From assembly GCA_963969495.1 (NCBI GenBank), contig OZ018318.1, positions 95,075,413 through 95,139,412 of the forward strand: DNA of 64,000 nt, in the 5' to 3' direction. Shown piece by piece: positions 49,140 to 60,700 of this stretch. Each line of letters begins with the position of its first letter. Position 1 is the stretch's first letter. Made by a program: the position numbers and the translations under genes. The DNA is from Ceratothoa steindachneri (lineage: Eukaryota > Arthropoda > Malacostraca > Isopoda > Cymothoidae). Below the pieces are notes generated by a model that had not been told where the DNA came from, did no database searches, and worked only from the letters and a program-made list of their open reading frames with translations.

Positions 49140-49600
49140 ACGGTGGGCAAATTCTTTCTGCCGAAACTTGATGTCCTAAAAATTCAATTTTCTCCTTTTC
49201 CAGTTCTCCTCTTTCTAGGGATATCCTCAGATCGTTCTAGACCAAGATTTTGAAAACTTGATCTAAATGCTCCAAATTGTAGTGCAGATTGGAATGTGCA
49301 GCTTGCATACTGGAGGCTAAAGGGTAGCTTCACGTACTCCCATTAACCGAATGGCATTATTACCGCAGTTTTCTCTATGTCTGCCGGGTTCATAGGGATT
49401 TGATGGTAAGCACAAACTAGATCCAACATTGAAAACAATGTTTTGTCATGGAGGTGGTTTGCCACAGTTTGAATTCTTGGCAATGGATATCTGTCCGGGT
49501 TTGTTATCCCATTTAGCGCGCGAAAATCGCCGACCCCTCGGTATTCACCCGGCGACCTCTTAAGGATCATGTGAATCGGCGAGGCCTATGGTAATTTTGG
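49140..49600 (-). pseudogene. Gypsy RT palm with deleted active site
   Basis: SPIHMILKRSPGEYR and VGDFRALNGITNPDRYPLPR (49570-49480) are the N-terminal RT motifs. LFSMLDLVCAYHQIPM (about 49440) contains the first catalytic Asp (DLxxAYHQIP). MPFG is followed by a stop and LPFSLQYASCTFQ (49345-49285). Directly after TFQ the sequence jumps, in a new frame, to the region that reads LHYNLEHLDQVFKIL. The roughly 30 residues that would include YxDD are absent. The copy cannot encode an active RT. Confidence 0.75.
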
Positions 49601-49870
49601 CGGGTACACGATTCCATTATTCAACAGCGTTTCGAACGATGCTCTGGCATCTTGCAGTTTCTCCAATGAAAGAGGTCTCGTCGAGGTATTGGCAGTGGTG
49701 CACTGCCTGTCTTAATCGTGTGCATCACTGAGTTCGGCAAAGGCGGGTAGCGATTAGTCGGCGCGGGACTGTACAAAGCCTCATACCTCCATAACACGCT
49801 TTTGAAACTGGACGATAGGTACTATTGGTTTTAAATATTAAAGCTGCTGCAGGCTCCCCGATTGTTTAAC

Positions 49871-50071
49871 CTATGATATGAGCTTAGTTTGGTTGTCGAT
49901 GAGTATGCCGCTTGCATAATCCACGAAGAGATTTAAGTACCTCAGAAAGTCAATTCCTACTAACGGCGAATTTGTCGCCGCGACCACAAACGACCATCCG
50001 AATGACCAGCGAAGTCTATGGATACCACGCCTTGAACTTTTATTTTTCTGCTTTAACTTCGCGTAATTCAC
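49871..50071 (-). pseudogene. Gypsy aspartic protease, C-terminal part
   Basis: FGWSFVVAATNSPLVGIDFL and LRYLNLFVDYASGILID are the second half of a retropepsin ('f.~~A.v..piiG.DfL..~.l.~d'). The catalytic DTG part upstream (about 50072-50150) is unreadable, so the enzyme is incomplete. It sits between gag and RT as expected. Confidence 0.7.
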
Positions 50072-50159
50072 CCGATTGACCCAATTTAGCCGAAATTATT
50101 TAGAAACTCGCACTTTAATTATTTTCATTTTAGCGGTGATGGGGAAGACAGGCGGCATG

Positions 50160-51090
50160 TTAGCGATCTAGCTTACAATGGCATGCCTTGCGTGTTTTCT
50201 TATGGTGCTGGCGAAGATGGCCTGGAGTAAATTGCATTTCAACCTGTACCCCTCTGTTTGGCCACCTCCACGAAGGGCTTGCCGAATTTCGCACTCTCAC
50301 CAAAATACAAATGGGAACGGCATCTAACATGAATTTGGTTCCGCAAAGGGATCGCAATCCTATCGGTATATCATATGCACCGTGATCCTTATTACGTTAT
50401 ACAGAATTGGAACGGTTTCCATTAGGGTACCCACCTACGGGCGCTCACCGTGCACTTCCCTTAGAATGCACATTTTTCATATAATTATCACTTCTGTTAT
50501 TATGATTGGGAATACACATATCGGAGAAATAAGTAGCACTACATTCTATGGATTCACTGCTATCATTAACATTAAGACACTTCTCTCTATAGAATGGCAT
50601 TAGTTCATCCTCAAGCTTTCCTAACTGGACTAGGGTAAGTTCCTTCTGAGTAGCATTGATTGGCACGATATTGGCTGGCAGGGATTAAATAAATTTGTGC
50701 CTCACGAGTTCCTCCCCAACTCCCACCTGTAGAGCAGTTCTCCTTAGTTCTTCCAAATTAGTAGAAGGGCGACCGGTGAGATGTAGGAGGCAATGAGCTT
50801 CTCGAAGAGGTCGGGTTTAGTCTTCTTGAAAACCACACTCACCTCATTCCTTAACAGCTGTTAATTTTAAGTCCCTTACTTTGGAGCCGGAAGACGGTCT
50901 ATGGTCTCGGAAGGTAGTGCAGCGAAAACATGAAATAATTTAGTATCCCCATTACTTAGTTTTGAAATGTGAAACTGTGCTGCCACAATTTTAAACCAAC
51001 CTGCAACCACAGCCTAATTGAAGATGGGTGGCTTGATGGTGATGGAATTCAAAATCACATTCTCTCCTGTTTATGGTTTGATGCGTCCAT
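50160..51090 (-). pseudogene. Gypsy gag pseudogene
   Basis: Gag forms the particle. A plausible start is the ATG at 51090. AAQFHISKLSNGDTKLFHVF (50985-50926) and AALPSETIDRLPAP follow, then KTKPDLFEKLIAS (50830-50790), RPSTNLEELRRTALQVGVGE, VRHKFI, SLPANIVPINATQKELTLVQ and LGKLEDELMPFY (50590). This is a standard capsid order in this Gypsy branch. The C-terminal knuckle region (50160-50357) is scrambled. There are at least three frameshifts and two stops. Confidence 0.7.
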
Positions 51091-53960
51091 TTTCTCGTCA
51101 CTCTCACTGTCCGGCGGAAAAGGGTTACCAGTTTTTGGCTCGGGATCTTTCAAGAAGGCAGTTTACAGTGGGTCTTAAAAGTTCCTAATATGTGGTAAGA
51201 AAAGGTCGTCGGTGTTATTGCGAGTCTTAAAGTTAGCGATCTACGTGTGAGAGCTTTCTCTGACTCCAAAGGTTTCACGTAGTTTCTGCTTCTAGGCTGG
51301 GTTCCAGAAGTTGCTTTTGCTACCTGGGGGTTAAAGGAAGGGACTTAAAGGAAAATCGACGATAAGTAGGTTTTTATTCTTGAAATAGCGTCTACCTTAT
51401 TATGCGTAAGCGAAATAAATTTAGTTTTATGCTTCTGTATCTAAGTTTTATTAACTTTGGGGTAGCGGAGACCAAGGTGGAAGGACAGACGAGCGAGGGA
51501 CGAACCCAGAGAAGTCAGTAATACTAATTGGACGAGGCAGGTTCCTTTACTTTAGTCTACCCGATGAATGGCTTAACTGCCTCCTTTCAATGTTTAATTT
51601 CCTTAATTTATTGTTCCTTGCTTAAGGGCGGCGTGACCCCTTTTTCTCATCTCAAGGCGTGGGGCAGAGTTAAGGATAGGAAGTTTACGTGTTAGCATTT
51701 CCGCAGACCGTTGGGCGGAGTTGTCAGGGGTGTGTGCTTCTCTTCATTATTGGTACACATTTTCAGAAAAGAACGGGCTGGCAGATCCTATAAAGATTCG
51801 ATGGTTTATTTTTTGTATGACACTTTCACGACGACTCGACCGGCCAACTTTATTTATATGTATGTGTGTGTAGCTGCGTGGGAAACCAGTTATTTACTTG
51901 TCTTTCTTTGCTTTCTAATAAATATACAGTTATTATATAGGTATTTCTCTATTTTTAGATTGGTTTACTGCTTATTACATGTCAAATTACCTAATTAATT
52001 AATGTGTGTGTTCATTCTTAGCATTTCATAGATCCATTCAGTACCTATTTGCAGGGCTTCCTCACTGTGTCCTTCTATCCTGCAATATAGATATCGCAGG
52101 CCTACTTTCCTAGCATTTTGGGTGCCACAGGCTCTCGATAAAGGACGCTATAGATTCTAAAAGATATTAGAAATTTTATTTGATTTAATCAATAACTCCA
52201 CTCAGTATAATTAATTATTTATAATGTGTTTCCATTTCAAGCCTTTTATGTATCTGTAAATTATAATACGTGATTATCAAACGTATCTATCAAATTATTT
52301 TTTTATGGCGTTGAAATGAAGTGAAATAAACATTAATTTTAAAATATTTCGTAGAGTCTGTATGTGTATAGCCTGTTTATTAGAAAAGGGAAAATGGAAA
52401 CCTATGAGGATATTTTGTAAGGAAGGGGGGGTGTAGGTGTATTTGGATAGAAGAAAACTCTATCTAGAGCCTGATTATATTTCTCAGATATAATGAGATC
52501 TTTTTCATTTTAATTAAATGACAGGAACTTCGCTCGCTGTTTGGCTCTGCGATAATTAATTCATAACTTTACCTGTATCAAATTTATCCAAACTTTATTA
52601 TTAATATTTTTCAGAATTTTGGTATATCTATTACTATCCATCTTAAAAGATACGGAATATAAGGGAAAAAAATGATAGACACAAACTAGCCCTTTATTAT
52701 ATGATTGGTTACCTTGCCATCAGGAAGAAAATTACATACCTAAATACAAACGATACACAAAACATACCATTAAAAGCCTTCAACAAACATAAAAACTGAT
52801 ATCATGTAGGGTAGAAAATTAAGGCAAGTAGGATTGTACATTAAGAGGCTATTGTTTTAAACGATACCTAAGTAAGTTATGAAGAAATGAGATGAAACAA
52901 GGAATATGAATAAACAGGAAAGTAAGAGGATAAGGATCAAGACTAACAAACAGAAATTTAAGCAGCACAAAAAATCTTTCAACACAAGCGTCACATAAAA
53001 ATTTCATAAGGAAAATTCATGTAACCTTAGCCGAAATAGATTCGTTTCAGTAAGAGAACTGAACTTGTAGAAAACACCGTAGCCAAACGTATTCAAAAGT
53101 CTGAAAACTTCTCGTATGATGAATAGGCAAATGGATGAACTCACGTAGGTTCTCTGATTTTATTTATCACACAAGAAACTCCATAAAATTACCGAAAAAA
53201 TATTTTTATTTTATAATTTAGAGAATCATTTTAAGCACATAACTACTCAGTCATACGAGCTCCCTTGAAGTGAAGGATAAGTTATAGGTTTCCATTCTAG
53301 CCAATCTGTACAGAAAATGAGAGATAATGAGAACCATACAATATTTGTAGCCATAAATGCATATAATTTCTAGCTTATACGAGTAATGTTCATACATAAG
53401 ACTTTGCGCCTGGACGAGACTATACCCATACTCGGTTTAAATATAAAATTAGCAATCCTGCTTACCTAATAAAAAAAACAAAAGGCTGAGAGAAGAGCAA
53501 AGGAATTTATTTATTTCGTTTTTTTAATATATGGATGCAAAAAAAAATACTAATTAAAATCTTGTCAGAGCCATAAATTGTCTCTAAGTAGAGGGAACCG
53601 ATTTTTATTAACATCATAAAGACCTCGGAAGGCAGGAAAAATGGGTTGCGATGCACAACTATGATAGGATAGAAGAAAATGAAGGAGACTTGAATAAGAA
53701 ATCAAGAGAGCCCCATTTCTTCAGAAGTAAGCCGACTACCACAAACTGAGTTAAGGTGACTTTTATGTAAAAGAATTCGTAGGTAATAAAGTCAGGGGTC
53801 TATACGAGGTTGATTACAGATTCTCTCCAAGAGCTTCACTCATATTGCTCTTAAACTAATAAGTGATTGACAGATGATTTCAATATCCACACTGAAGTTG
53901 ACAAATTTTGAGTTACACGGACAAAATCTAGTAACTTTTTAAAAAATCTAGTTATTGCCA
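51091..53960. other. No gene recognised; possible LTR/leader at left
   Basis: 51091-51560 is the 5' flank of the Gypsy gag and could hold its leader and LTR; CTTCTGGAACCCAGCC on the minus strand near 51297 might be a primer-site junction. The frame 51711-51998 has no motif. From 52000 to 53960 the DNA is AT-rich and featureless to me. Confidence 0.35.
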
Positions 53961-53962
53961 AG

Positions 53963-54135
53963 CACGTGAAGCTCTTTAATAAAAACGAGTATAAAAAGAA
54001 CGCTCTCGATTTTCTGATTCACTTCATTTGATAGTCTGATATTAATTCATAAAAGTTTAATCAAGTTTGATTTGTTGAAATATTATACTTTCAGTTTACC
54101 ATATTTTCCTATTTCCTTATCTTTTATTGGTGAGT
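53963..54135 (+). promoter_or_regulatory. Possible Pol II promoter and first splice donor
   Basis: CACGTG (53963-53968), then TATAAAAA (53990-53997), then a TCACTTCATTTG stretch about 25-30 bp later that could serve as an initiator. About 100 bp further on lies a consensus 5' splice site G|GTGAGT (54129-54135), with no ATG between. Together this looks like a promoter and a short non-coding first exon. Each element is short and can occur by chance; no downstream exon was recognised. Confidence 0.25.
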
Positions 54136-54957
54136 CCCTCTTGTGAGATTGATTAAGATATATAATTATAAAAAGTTATAAACTTTTATTCAATTTTAAT
54201 GTTTCCTTAAGTGCTATATTTCCTTGGAAATGGAAATTAGCAATGAAAGTTGCAATTTTCCATTTTTTTCAAGAAAATATATTAGAAGGCATTTTGGACG
54301 CAAATGGGTGTTTTCAAAAGAGGTTGAAGTTATGTAAGTATTAGTAAGGGTTGTACGATTTAGAGAAGAAACCTACTTTAAGATAAGGTGCCACTACATG
54401 CTGCTATTTTTATTTTAGTAATTTATCGTGAATATTCACTTATTTGACATCATTAATTCGTTTTATCAAATAAAAGTTTTATACTTTGGTTTTTATCCCA
54501 CATTAATACCTTAGTAGTGAAACCATTGATTTCTTCTTCTATTTATTGATTTTTCTGTCGAAGACTATCGTTCGCTACGAATTAGAATTCAATAACCGAA
54601 AAGGTTACTTTTTCCTCATTGGGACTGACCGAAAGAAAAAATCAAATGAATGTAAATTTTCTTTTTCATTTCGTCTCTACGCATCAAGATCACAGACATT
54701 GCCGAGTGGATTTAGCTTCTACACAACTGGTATCAACGATATCATCTAAGTGGTTTTTCTCATCGCCATTCCTTGCTTCGTGCTTCTTTTCTTCTGACAG
54801 GTCATAAGATTTAGAATAACTCATTTTGAGAAAGAAAGACACCAAATTTGGCTTGAATCTATTCGTCGTTTCAAATTTTGTTCTCTTCTCTTTCTCTCAA
54901 CTAATTCGGACATTACATGCCTATATGCTACTACACGTTTTATGTCATTTCCCTTAT
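54136..54957. other. No gene recognised
   Basis: Overlapping frames at 54546-54807 have natural-looking composition but no motif. A TTTTATTTTAG acceptor-like site lies near 54416. Confidence 0.35.
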
Positions 54958-55110
54958 TCTAATTGTCGCAGCAAGTGGGTAAATGATGAAACGGGACTAA
55001 TTCCCTTGATACTTATTGTAACCTCGATGAAAGACACGCACTCTCGATCCTGAAGCTCCTTATAGACAGGACTGCCTGCAGACATGGTGCAGCGCAAGAA
55101 CTCATTGCTC
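54958..55110 (+). pseudogene. Gypsy integrase core scrap
   Basis: SKWVNDETGLIPL (about 54968) followed in another frame by LLIDRTACRHGAAQELIAQMG (55047-55108, truncated at a stop) matches the integrase core 'DxFSKWxEAxPL...LLxxixxRHGxPxELxSDxG'. The Asp that should follow ELIA is missing. Only about 50 residues remain and the flanks show no further domain, so this is a small relic. It belongs to a Gypsy element different from the two larger copies in the window. Confidence 0.55.
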
Positions 55111-55119
55111 AGATGGGTT

Positions 55120-55190
55120 GAACGAGAGAGAGAAAGAGTAGAGTGAGAGTAGAGAGAGTAAAATAGATAGAGAGAGATAAAGCAGAAAAG
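55120..55190. repeat. Purine-rich (GA)n-like tract
   Basis: Imperfect GAGAGA-rich low-complexity sequence. Confidence 0.8.
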
Positions 55191-56867
55191 AGGTAAGAGG
55201 AAGCCGCAGGAATAATGAGAACCTTGATGGGGATCGGCTAAATTATGGGGAGTCAATGCAGACTCCGAAACATCGGTGTTGCTCGGAATAACTCTACATA
55301 CAAGAGTTGAATAGGGCGAATAGTAGAGGCAACGGCATCGGTATGAAAGGAGATGCAATAGTCAAAGCGCAAGGTGGCAAGTTAAAGAATGACAATCTTA
55401 AAAGTAATATTATCGAAGTGGAAACGAATCCGTCTCAGATTAAGGAAAAATTGGATAGCTGATCAAGAGTGAATGTAAGTGTGGGTATTGAAGGACAATT
55501 GATTATTTTATGTGGCACCCAAGACTCTTACTGGATCAGAGAAATGAACTGGGTAGCCACTGAGATTTATCAAGCCATATATAGTTCTCCAGCGGGCCAC
55601 ATAGAGAAAATCGTGCTTTCTCTCCCTCTCTCATGTCCTATTTTGAACCTCTTTAAAATCTCTCCATATCTTTTCCGCGCATGCAGAGAACCAACAATGC
55701 GTGAAAAAGGTCGCTAAACTTTGTAATTAATAAATAAATAAATTCTAATCGAAGTATATATTTGATTTGTTGTGTTATAATATTTTTTTAAAGTTAATTT
55801 GATTATTTTTCATATATGATTATAATGTCTCTTCTTTTGGGATGATATTCTATTAGAGGCCTCCTAAATAATACTGCATTTAAAATCAAAATTTTGAGGT
55901 AATACAACAAATAGTTTAATAGTATTAGTGGTCGAAGTTTATGTTCTCAAAGGAGTGAATTTTGTTCTCATCAGTTGAAGTTAAATTGTGCCTGTGGTCT
56001 TTGGCATAACCTATGAAGGACAAGAACATTATTGTGTTGTATATTCGTCATTGCATGCCTTACCAGTTTCTTAAAGGCAAAAATACAACTACTACTCCAA
56101 ACCTTAATTTTCAGCATATTCGATGATGTTGTACAGAAAAAACTCTAGCTTTAGTTATGCAACCTGATAATTCAAGGCCGCATTAGCAATTTTAACCCAA
56201 GAAAAAGTAAAGTTGTCAAGCTGGTAAGTTTAACTTCACGTACCCTACTTAACAGTCGTAACACCATCAGATTTCCGCCTATTAGGTACACTTGAGCTCT
56301 TTCTCAGTGGTGCAACATTCACAAGGAATAAAGGTGTCGAGAAAACTCTCAAATTTTTTTACTCTTCTAGAGAACTTGAACTTTTTAGCCAGTGGAATCA
56401 TCAAACTAATTTCGCGCTGGCCAAATTTCATTATTAATTATGGTTATATGAATAAATATATTTTTTATTGGTTTTATGTTGATTTTCAGAGGGGTTTTTA
56501 AACTAAAAGATGACATTACTTTTCGCTAAAAAATAAGTTTGAACTGGCTTTAAGATATTATAATGTGGCTCTTTCCAGTTTTAACTATTCCTAAGAGATC
56601 TTCCGTATTCGGTTGCCTCCTAATCTGGGGAGAAAAAATTTCCTTGGAAACCTCATATCGAGAATATAGTCATACCAACAATCAAGTTTTTAAATAAAAG
56701 GCAAATTAGTTTTTTTTTTATTTCTACAGATGAGTTCTACATAGTCATAAATATGAAATATTCCAAAGTAAGAAAAACTACTGAGAGAAAACGAAAATAT
56801 AAAATTTATCTACTTCAATACAATCCTACACAGGATTTCAAAAATGTCGTAGAAAATGGAATAGAGT
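55191..56867. other. No gene recognised
   Basis: The frame 55469-55717 (+) begins MNVSVGIEGQLIILCGTQDS and looks protein-like, with the preceding frame containing VETNPSQIKEKLDS. I do not recognise a family. The remainder is AT-rich. Confidence 0.3.
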
Positions 56868-57134
56868 TAAAGAAGTATCAGTATTACTTTTCAACTTAAC
56901 TTCCATTCAGGTCAAGACAGTTTTATAAGGATGATGTCATCCATTTAAACCATTTCTATAAGAATGAGGACACAGTATTAAAGAATATTGAAAAACTTAA
57001 GAGAAATTTTAACCTGATTTGATTTTCAAAGTTTTCTGTTTTATACAAATGGTTTAAATAAATGATATCAACACTTGCAAACGTGTCTTGACCTCAATAG
57101 AACCAATGTTGATAAATAAATTCATACTTCTTTT
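56868..57134. repeat. Long inverted repeat (MITE-like hairpin)
   Basis: The left arm (56868-56961) and right arm (57041-57134) are inverted copies about 94 bp long around a 79-bp loop. Matched landmarks are AAGAAGTAT with ATACTTCTT, AGGTCAAGACA with TGTCTTGACCT, and ATTTAAACCATTT with AAATGGTTTAAAT. Identity is highest in the inner 30 bp (25 of 29) and at the outer end. No coding capacity. It fits a small non-autonomous DNA transposon, and its transcript could form long double-stranded RNA. Confidence 0.75.
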
Positions 57135-58689
57135 TATCTCAATTTTATTTAATTTTTTTAAGAACATTTTTGAAGACCCATCGTATTTATATTACGTTTA
57201 TTTCAACGTAGCCAAGATGCTTCGAATATTCAGGTGACATATTAAAGTCACTCGTTTGCTCGCAAAATTGTGATCATTATTATTTTTTTTAAGTTAATTG
57301 ATTTTTTTTAAATATGGTACCTAGATTCTTTTATAAGTTTCCATTTTCCTTTATTTTCTCATATCGATTTCTTTTCATTCTTGACGTTTAATAACCTTCC
57401 CATTTTCCAGGGAATTAATTTTCAAATGTTTATTTGACACCTTTACCACTATACTATCTCAAAAATAACAAAAGTCGTAGTTGAAAAAGTATGATGGATT
57501 AAGTTCGAATTAACGACTTACTTGCAAAAGCTAATATCTAACATTAATTTTACTATAAACAGTCGGAGAGTAGTAGAAGAAGCTATTTGTAAAAGATAAT
57601 AAAACTCAACAATGTGACTAAACATTGGTAGCTCGCTTATATCATTCCAATTTTATATGAGTATCCTAACTATGATTTGAAAACAAGGTGCGCTGCAATT
57701 GCAAAAGAAGTAGATAAAAATAGCAATACAAGTACCTAAAAATTCAATGTTTAACAATTCTTTCGTATCTAAAATTTCTATTAAGTGTTTACCTTAAAAT
57801 TTTGAGTATTCGTTCACTTGTTTTCCTTAGCATTCGTTGTTGAAGGAATTTCTCTTATTCGGTAATTGTTATCGGTAATTTTGTGATTTATGTCACAATT
57901 AGGATGCAGTTGCTGAAACAGCAATAGAGAGAATCTAAAGCACTGTTATTTGAAGTTGCTTTCGCGTTATATTTTTGCTACGAGTATGAATAAAGCTTTC
58001 AGAGATAAACGTCATGAAAACAAACTCAAATTACTCATTAATCTTACAAAGAACTTCCTCGAAGTCATTGCCCCATACGACTGAAACCCCCTTTATTATT
58101 AGTATTGTCAAGTTTCTACTTTTTGATCCAAGTCTAGTAACATTAATCAATTAATTCCATTTGAGAATCCCTCCTCATAATAATTATTAAGAGAGACTTT
58201 CAATTTAAATAATTCCCCTTTGCCTATTATAATCCTTAATTTAATCCCTGTAAATAAAATTATATCTTTGTTGTTTCATCTTTAACTAACTTATTTAAGT
58301 AAATCTCGCCAGCCATTTATGCACTCTGTTTGATTATTAAGGATTTGAAACCCACCGCCCCAAGTGTGACCTCCTAGTCGGTCGTTAATCCCTGTGAACA
58401 GCCCTTTAACGGTTCGCGTTGCAGTAAGTGATTAAGTCACACCTCCAGAGTGAACAGTAGGTCACATACTCAACTTCATAAAAATTGAACAATATTTACT
58501 GGTCGCTATATGGATCTTAACTTAGTCTGCTGGTGAATTAATTTGGGGGATGGAAATGAAGTCTTTGCAAATACTAGTTTATTTGAAACAGATCTTGGTG
58601 TTGAAAGTCAATTTTTTTTTAAATATTTATATTAAAGTGAAAAGAAAATAGTTAAATAGCAAATGATTTCTTTTTTTCACAAATTATAA
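57135..58689. other. No gene recognised
   Basis: AT-rich DNA. Nothing identified on either strand. Confidence 0.45.
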
Positions 58690-59230
58690 CTAAAATTGCT
58701 GATGAAACATTGATCCTTTTGAGCATGAGGGAAAACTTTGTGAGGTTTTGCAACAAATCTGATAAGCAACTGTTTCTCTTCTTCATCTTTTGTTAGAGAT
58801 GCATTATACTATTTGATAAGTGAAATACCTCTTTCTGCTGGATAGTTAACAACCATTAAGTTAATCGCTCGACCTGGAAATTCTTGAAAGCATGTATTCT
58901 CTTTCCAAGAACTTGGGTTAGTTTTCAGGAATGAATCCTCCGCAAACTTCTATCCATCTTTCATAAGGAGACTGAAGATTAGCTTAGTTTTTTGAGTTAC
59001 CAGTTCATGCAATTCCAAATCCTTGATGTTTTTTGTAAGATTTAATTGGCGAATAACTTTGGTGTTTTCATTTGGTTGGAGATTGGAGACCATCTTCTGT
59101 TTGGTCTCAGCATTAATTCTATGATCGAAAAATGCAAAACCAACAAGATGTTCTCCAAGATACAAAAGGTGTCTGTGAAGGGGTGTGGTTGCTTCTTTAG
59201 ATATTGTTTGATTTGGGTACTTTTGCACAT
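58690..59230 (-). pseudogene. Transposase-like (hAT-like) C-terminal remnant
   Basis: One frame runs LLYLGEHLVGFAFFDHRINA, ETKQKMVSNL and LELHELVTQKTK (59165-58990). After a short frameshifted stretch, another reads LKTNPSSWKENTCFQEFPGR, then AINLMVVNYPAERGIS (about 58845), LIK, a stop, and YNASLTKDEEEKQLLIRFVA. I recognise this combination as an uncharacterised transposase-like family of arthropods with a hAT-like C-terminus; the 'N..AERGI.LI..YN...TK.EE.KQ' portion is its best-conserved end. Only two disruptions are visible, so it is younger than most relics here. The N-terminal half is missing. Family identity is uncertain. Confidence 0.45.
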
Positions 59231-59850
59231 TCTAAGAAGCAGAATGTCAATGAGACTCGTTGGGCCTGTCGGGCCGAGAAATATTACATTTTATTCAGAA
59301 GGAAGAGATAAATTGATGAGAAGAGAGAAGATAAAAGCAATCAAAACTAAGAGAAGCTGAAGAGAGAAGAGCAAAAGAATTAACAGAACAACGAGAAATG
59401 GAAGAACGTGAGAGAATAAGGCAGCATGAACTGGAATTAAGCTGTAATCAATTGGAGTCAATGTCAATTAACTTCCGGACCGAAACTCCACAGTCCCCGT
59501 CAGTGAGTGTCGTAGAATGACCCTTTTTAATCCCCCTACACAGGACACTACTTTTGTCGTGTTATATTTTGTTGAACGTGAAGTACTTCTTTCATGAAGT
59601 AGGCTTTGATCTAAGAGTGCTAATTTTGTATTTTTAAGGAAGAGCCGCTTCCTCACGTAATGATAAGAAGAAAACAAACAAGAATTCCATAAAATAAACT
59701 TATATTTTAAATTTAACAATTTACTACCCACACACAAATCATGAACCACAGAAATACCCTGATTTTAAAATACACAAAATTACTTCAATTAACTTGACCC
59801 TCTAATATTGGCTAATTCGCTGTTCATTTCAATTTTACAAAAACAAAATG
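59231..59850. other. Junction between hAT-like and Gypsy pieces
   Basis: Contains the short coiled-coil frame described separately. The remainder (59521-59850) has no supported gene; the minus frame 59468-59749 is motif-free. Confidence 0.35.
59353..59520 (+). pseudogene. Coiled-coil fragment, gag-like
   Basis: EAEERRAKELTEQREMEERE and RIRQHELELSCNQLESMSI form a strongly charged heptad-rich helix ending at a stop at 59518. Such coiled coils precede the capsid in gag of several Gypsy elements, including Gmr1-like ones. A stop one codon upstream in a neighbouring frame and opposite orientation to the large element on its right suggest a separate broken copy. It could also be part of an unrelated gene. 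Confidence 0.3.
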
Positions 59851-60209
59851 CTAACGGCCTTTACTGGCCGAAACTACCTTTGTGGATACCCCTTGGAACG
59901 GGTTTGCGTCTGAATGAGAACTCAATGCGTACTTTACCTCGGGAGTGTTATTGTCTCCCAGACGCGTGTCGACCGGCCAGATAGAGGTTGCGGACGAATA
60001 ACTTGAAAGCCACAACTGATATTGGAGAGGGTGGCAGCTACGGTCCACACGCTTTCAGCAGGAAGGGATATCACCACAGGATAGTGAAAGAAGGTTCCTT
60101 TCTCCTCTTCGGATTACTCTGAGGAGTAATTCACACTGTCTAGTGATGAGCTACGGCTTGAATACCTTAACTCTCTAGGGAGTGATTGAGGTAGTGTACT
60201 CTGGAAGGG
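59851..60209. other. Unassigned left end of the Gmr1-like element
   Basis: The minus frame 59851-60048 is open but motif-free. I could not find an LTR boundary. Confidence 0.3.
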
Positions 60210-60700
60210 GGTCTTCTTCAAGTGCAAGTACTGTACTCAGCGGGGGAGTCTTCCTCAAGTGAGATGATAGAGGAGGGGGGTTTTCTCTGACGAGAATAAG
60301 TTAAACTTGAACAAGTTAACTTAAAGGTTCGTTTGGTAACCAGAAACTAGCTCGAGGATGAGTTTCTTCTTAGTTCCAGTCTTCCTCAAGGGTGAGGCCT
60401 ATCTCGGTGCCTTGGATACACCAAGATAGATGACGGGGGGGTGTTCTCTGACGAGAATAAGTTAAACTTGGTTCCTCAACCAAGTTAACTTTGAGTTAGG
60501 GTAGCCACCGGGTAAAAGGCTCGACGGGGAGTCTTTGTCATCTTTTTTTCGTAATTCCTCAAGGGTGAGGAATATCCCTTGGCTTTAGGATGAACCAGGA
60601 TATGAGGAGTCTCCTTGATGAGAGTAAGTTGAACTTAAACAAGTTAACTTAACGTTCAGTTTTATAACCAGGGACTAGCTCGAGGATGAGCTGCTTCTTA
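60210..60700. repeat. About 165-bp tandem repeat with conserved hairpin
   Basis: Three copies are phased by a palindrome at 60298-60322, 60459-60491 and 60626-60650 (spacings 161 and 167). Each copy also has CTTCCTCAAG or TTCCTCAAGGGTGAGG and a GACGAGAATAAG or GATGAGAGTAAG lead-in. A CTAGCTCGAGGATGAG segment follows copies 1 and 3. It lies downstream of the integrase stop on the minus strand, so it could be the 3' untranslated region or LTR of that element. Confidence 0.75.

Larger units (their letters stand above)
47297..51090 (-). mobile_element. Gypsy-group LTR retrotransposon, degraded
   Basis: All expected domains are in standard Gypsy order on the minus strand: gag (51090-50160), protease (50071-49871), RT (about 49600-49140), RNase H (49131-48445) and integrase (48330-47300). 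Length of about 3.8 kb without LTRs is short for the family because of internal deletions. The modified-knuckle style of gag and the GPY/F-type end fit the CsRn1-like branch, though that assignment is from memory. LTRs were not defined. It is defective in every domain. Confidence 0.8.

Noticed and set aside
46930..51560. Pair of LTRs flanking the Gypsy copy, suggested by a shared GCGAGGGACGAA string near 46945 and 51491
   Set aside because: The two strings are in opposite orientation, whereas LTRs must be direct repeats.
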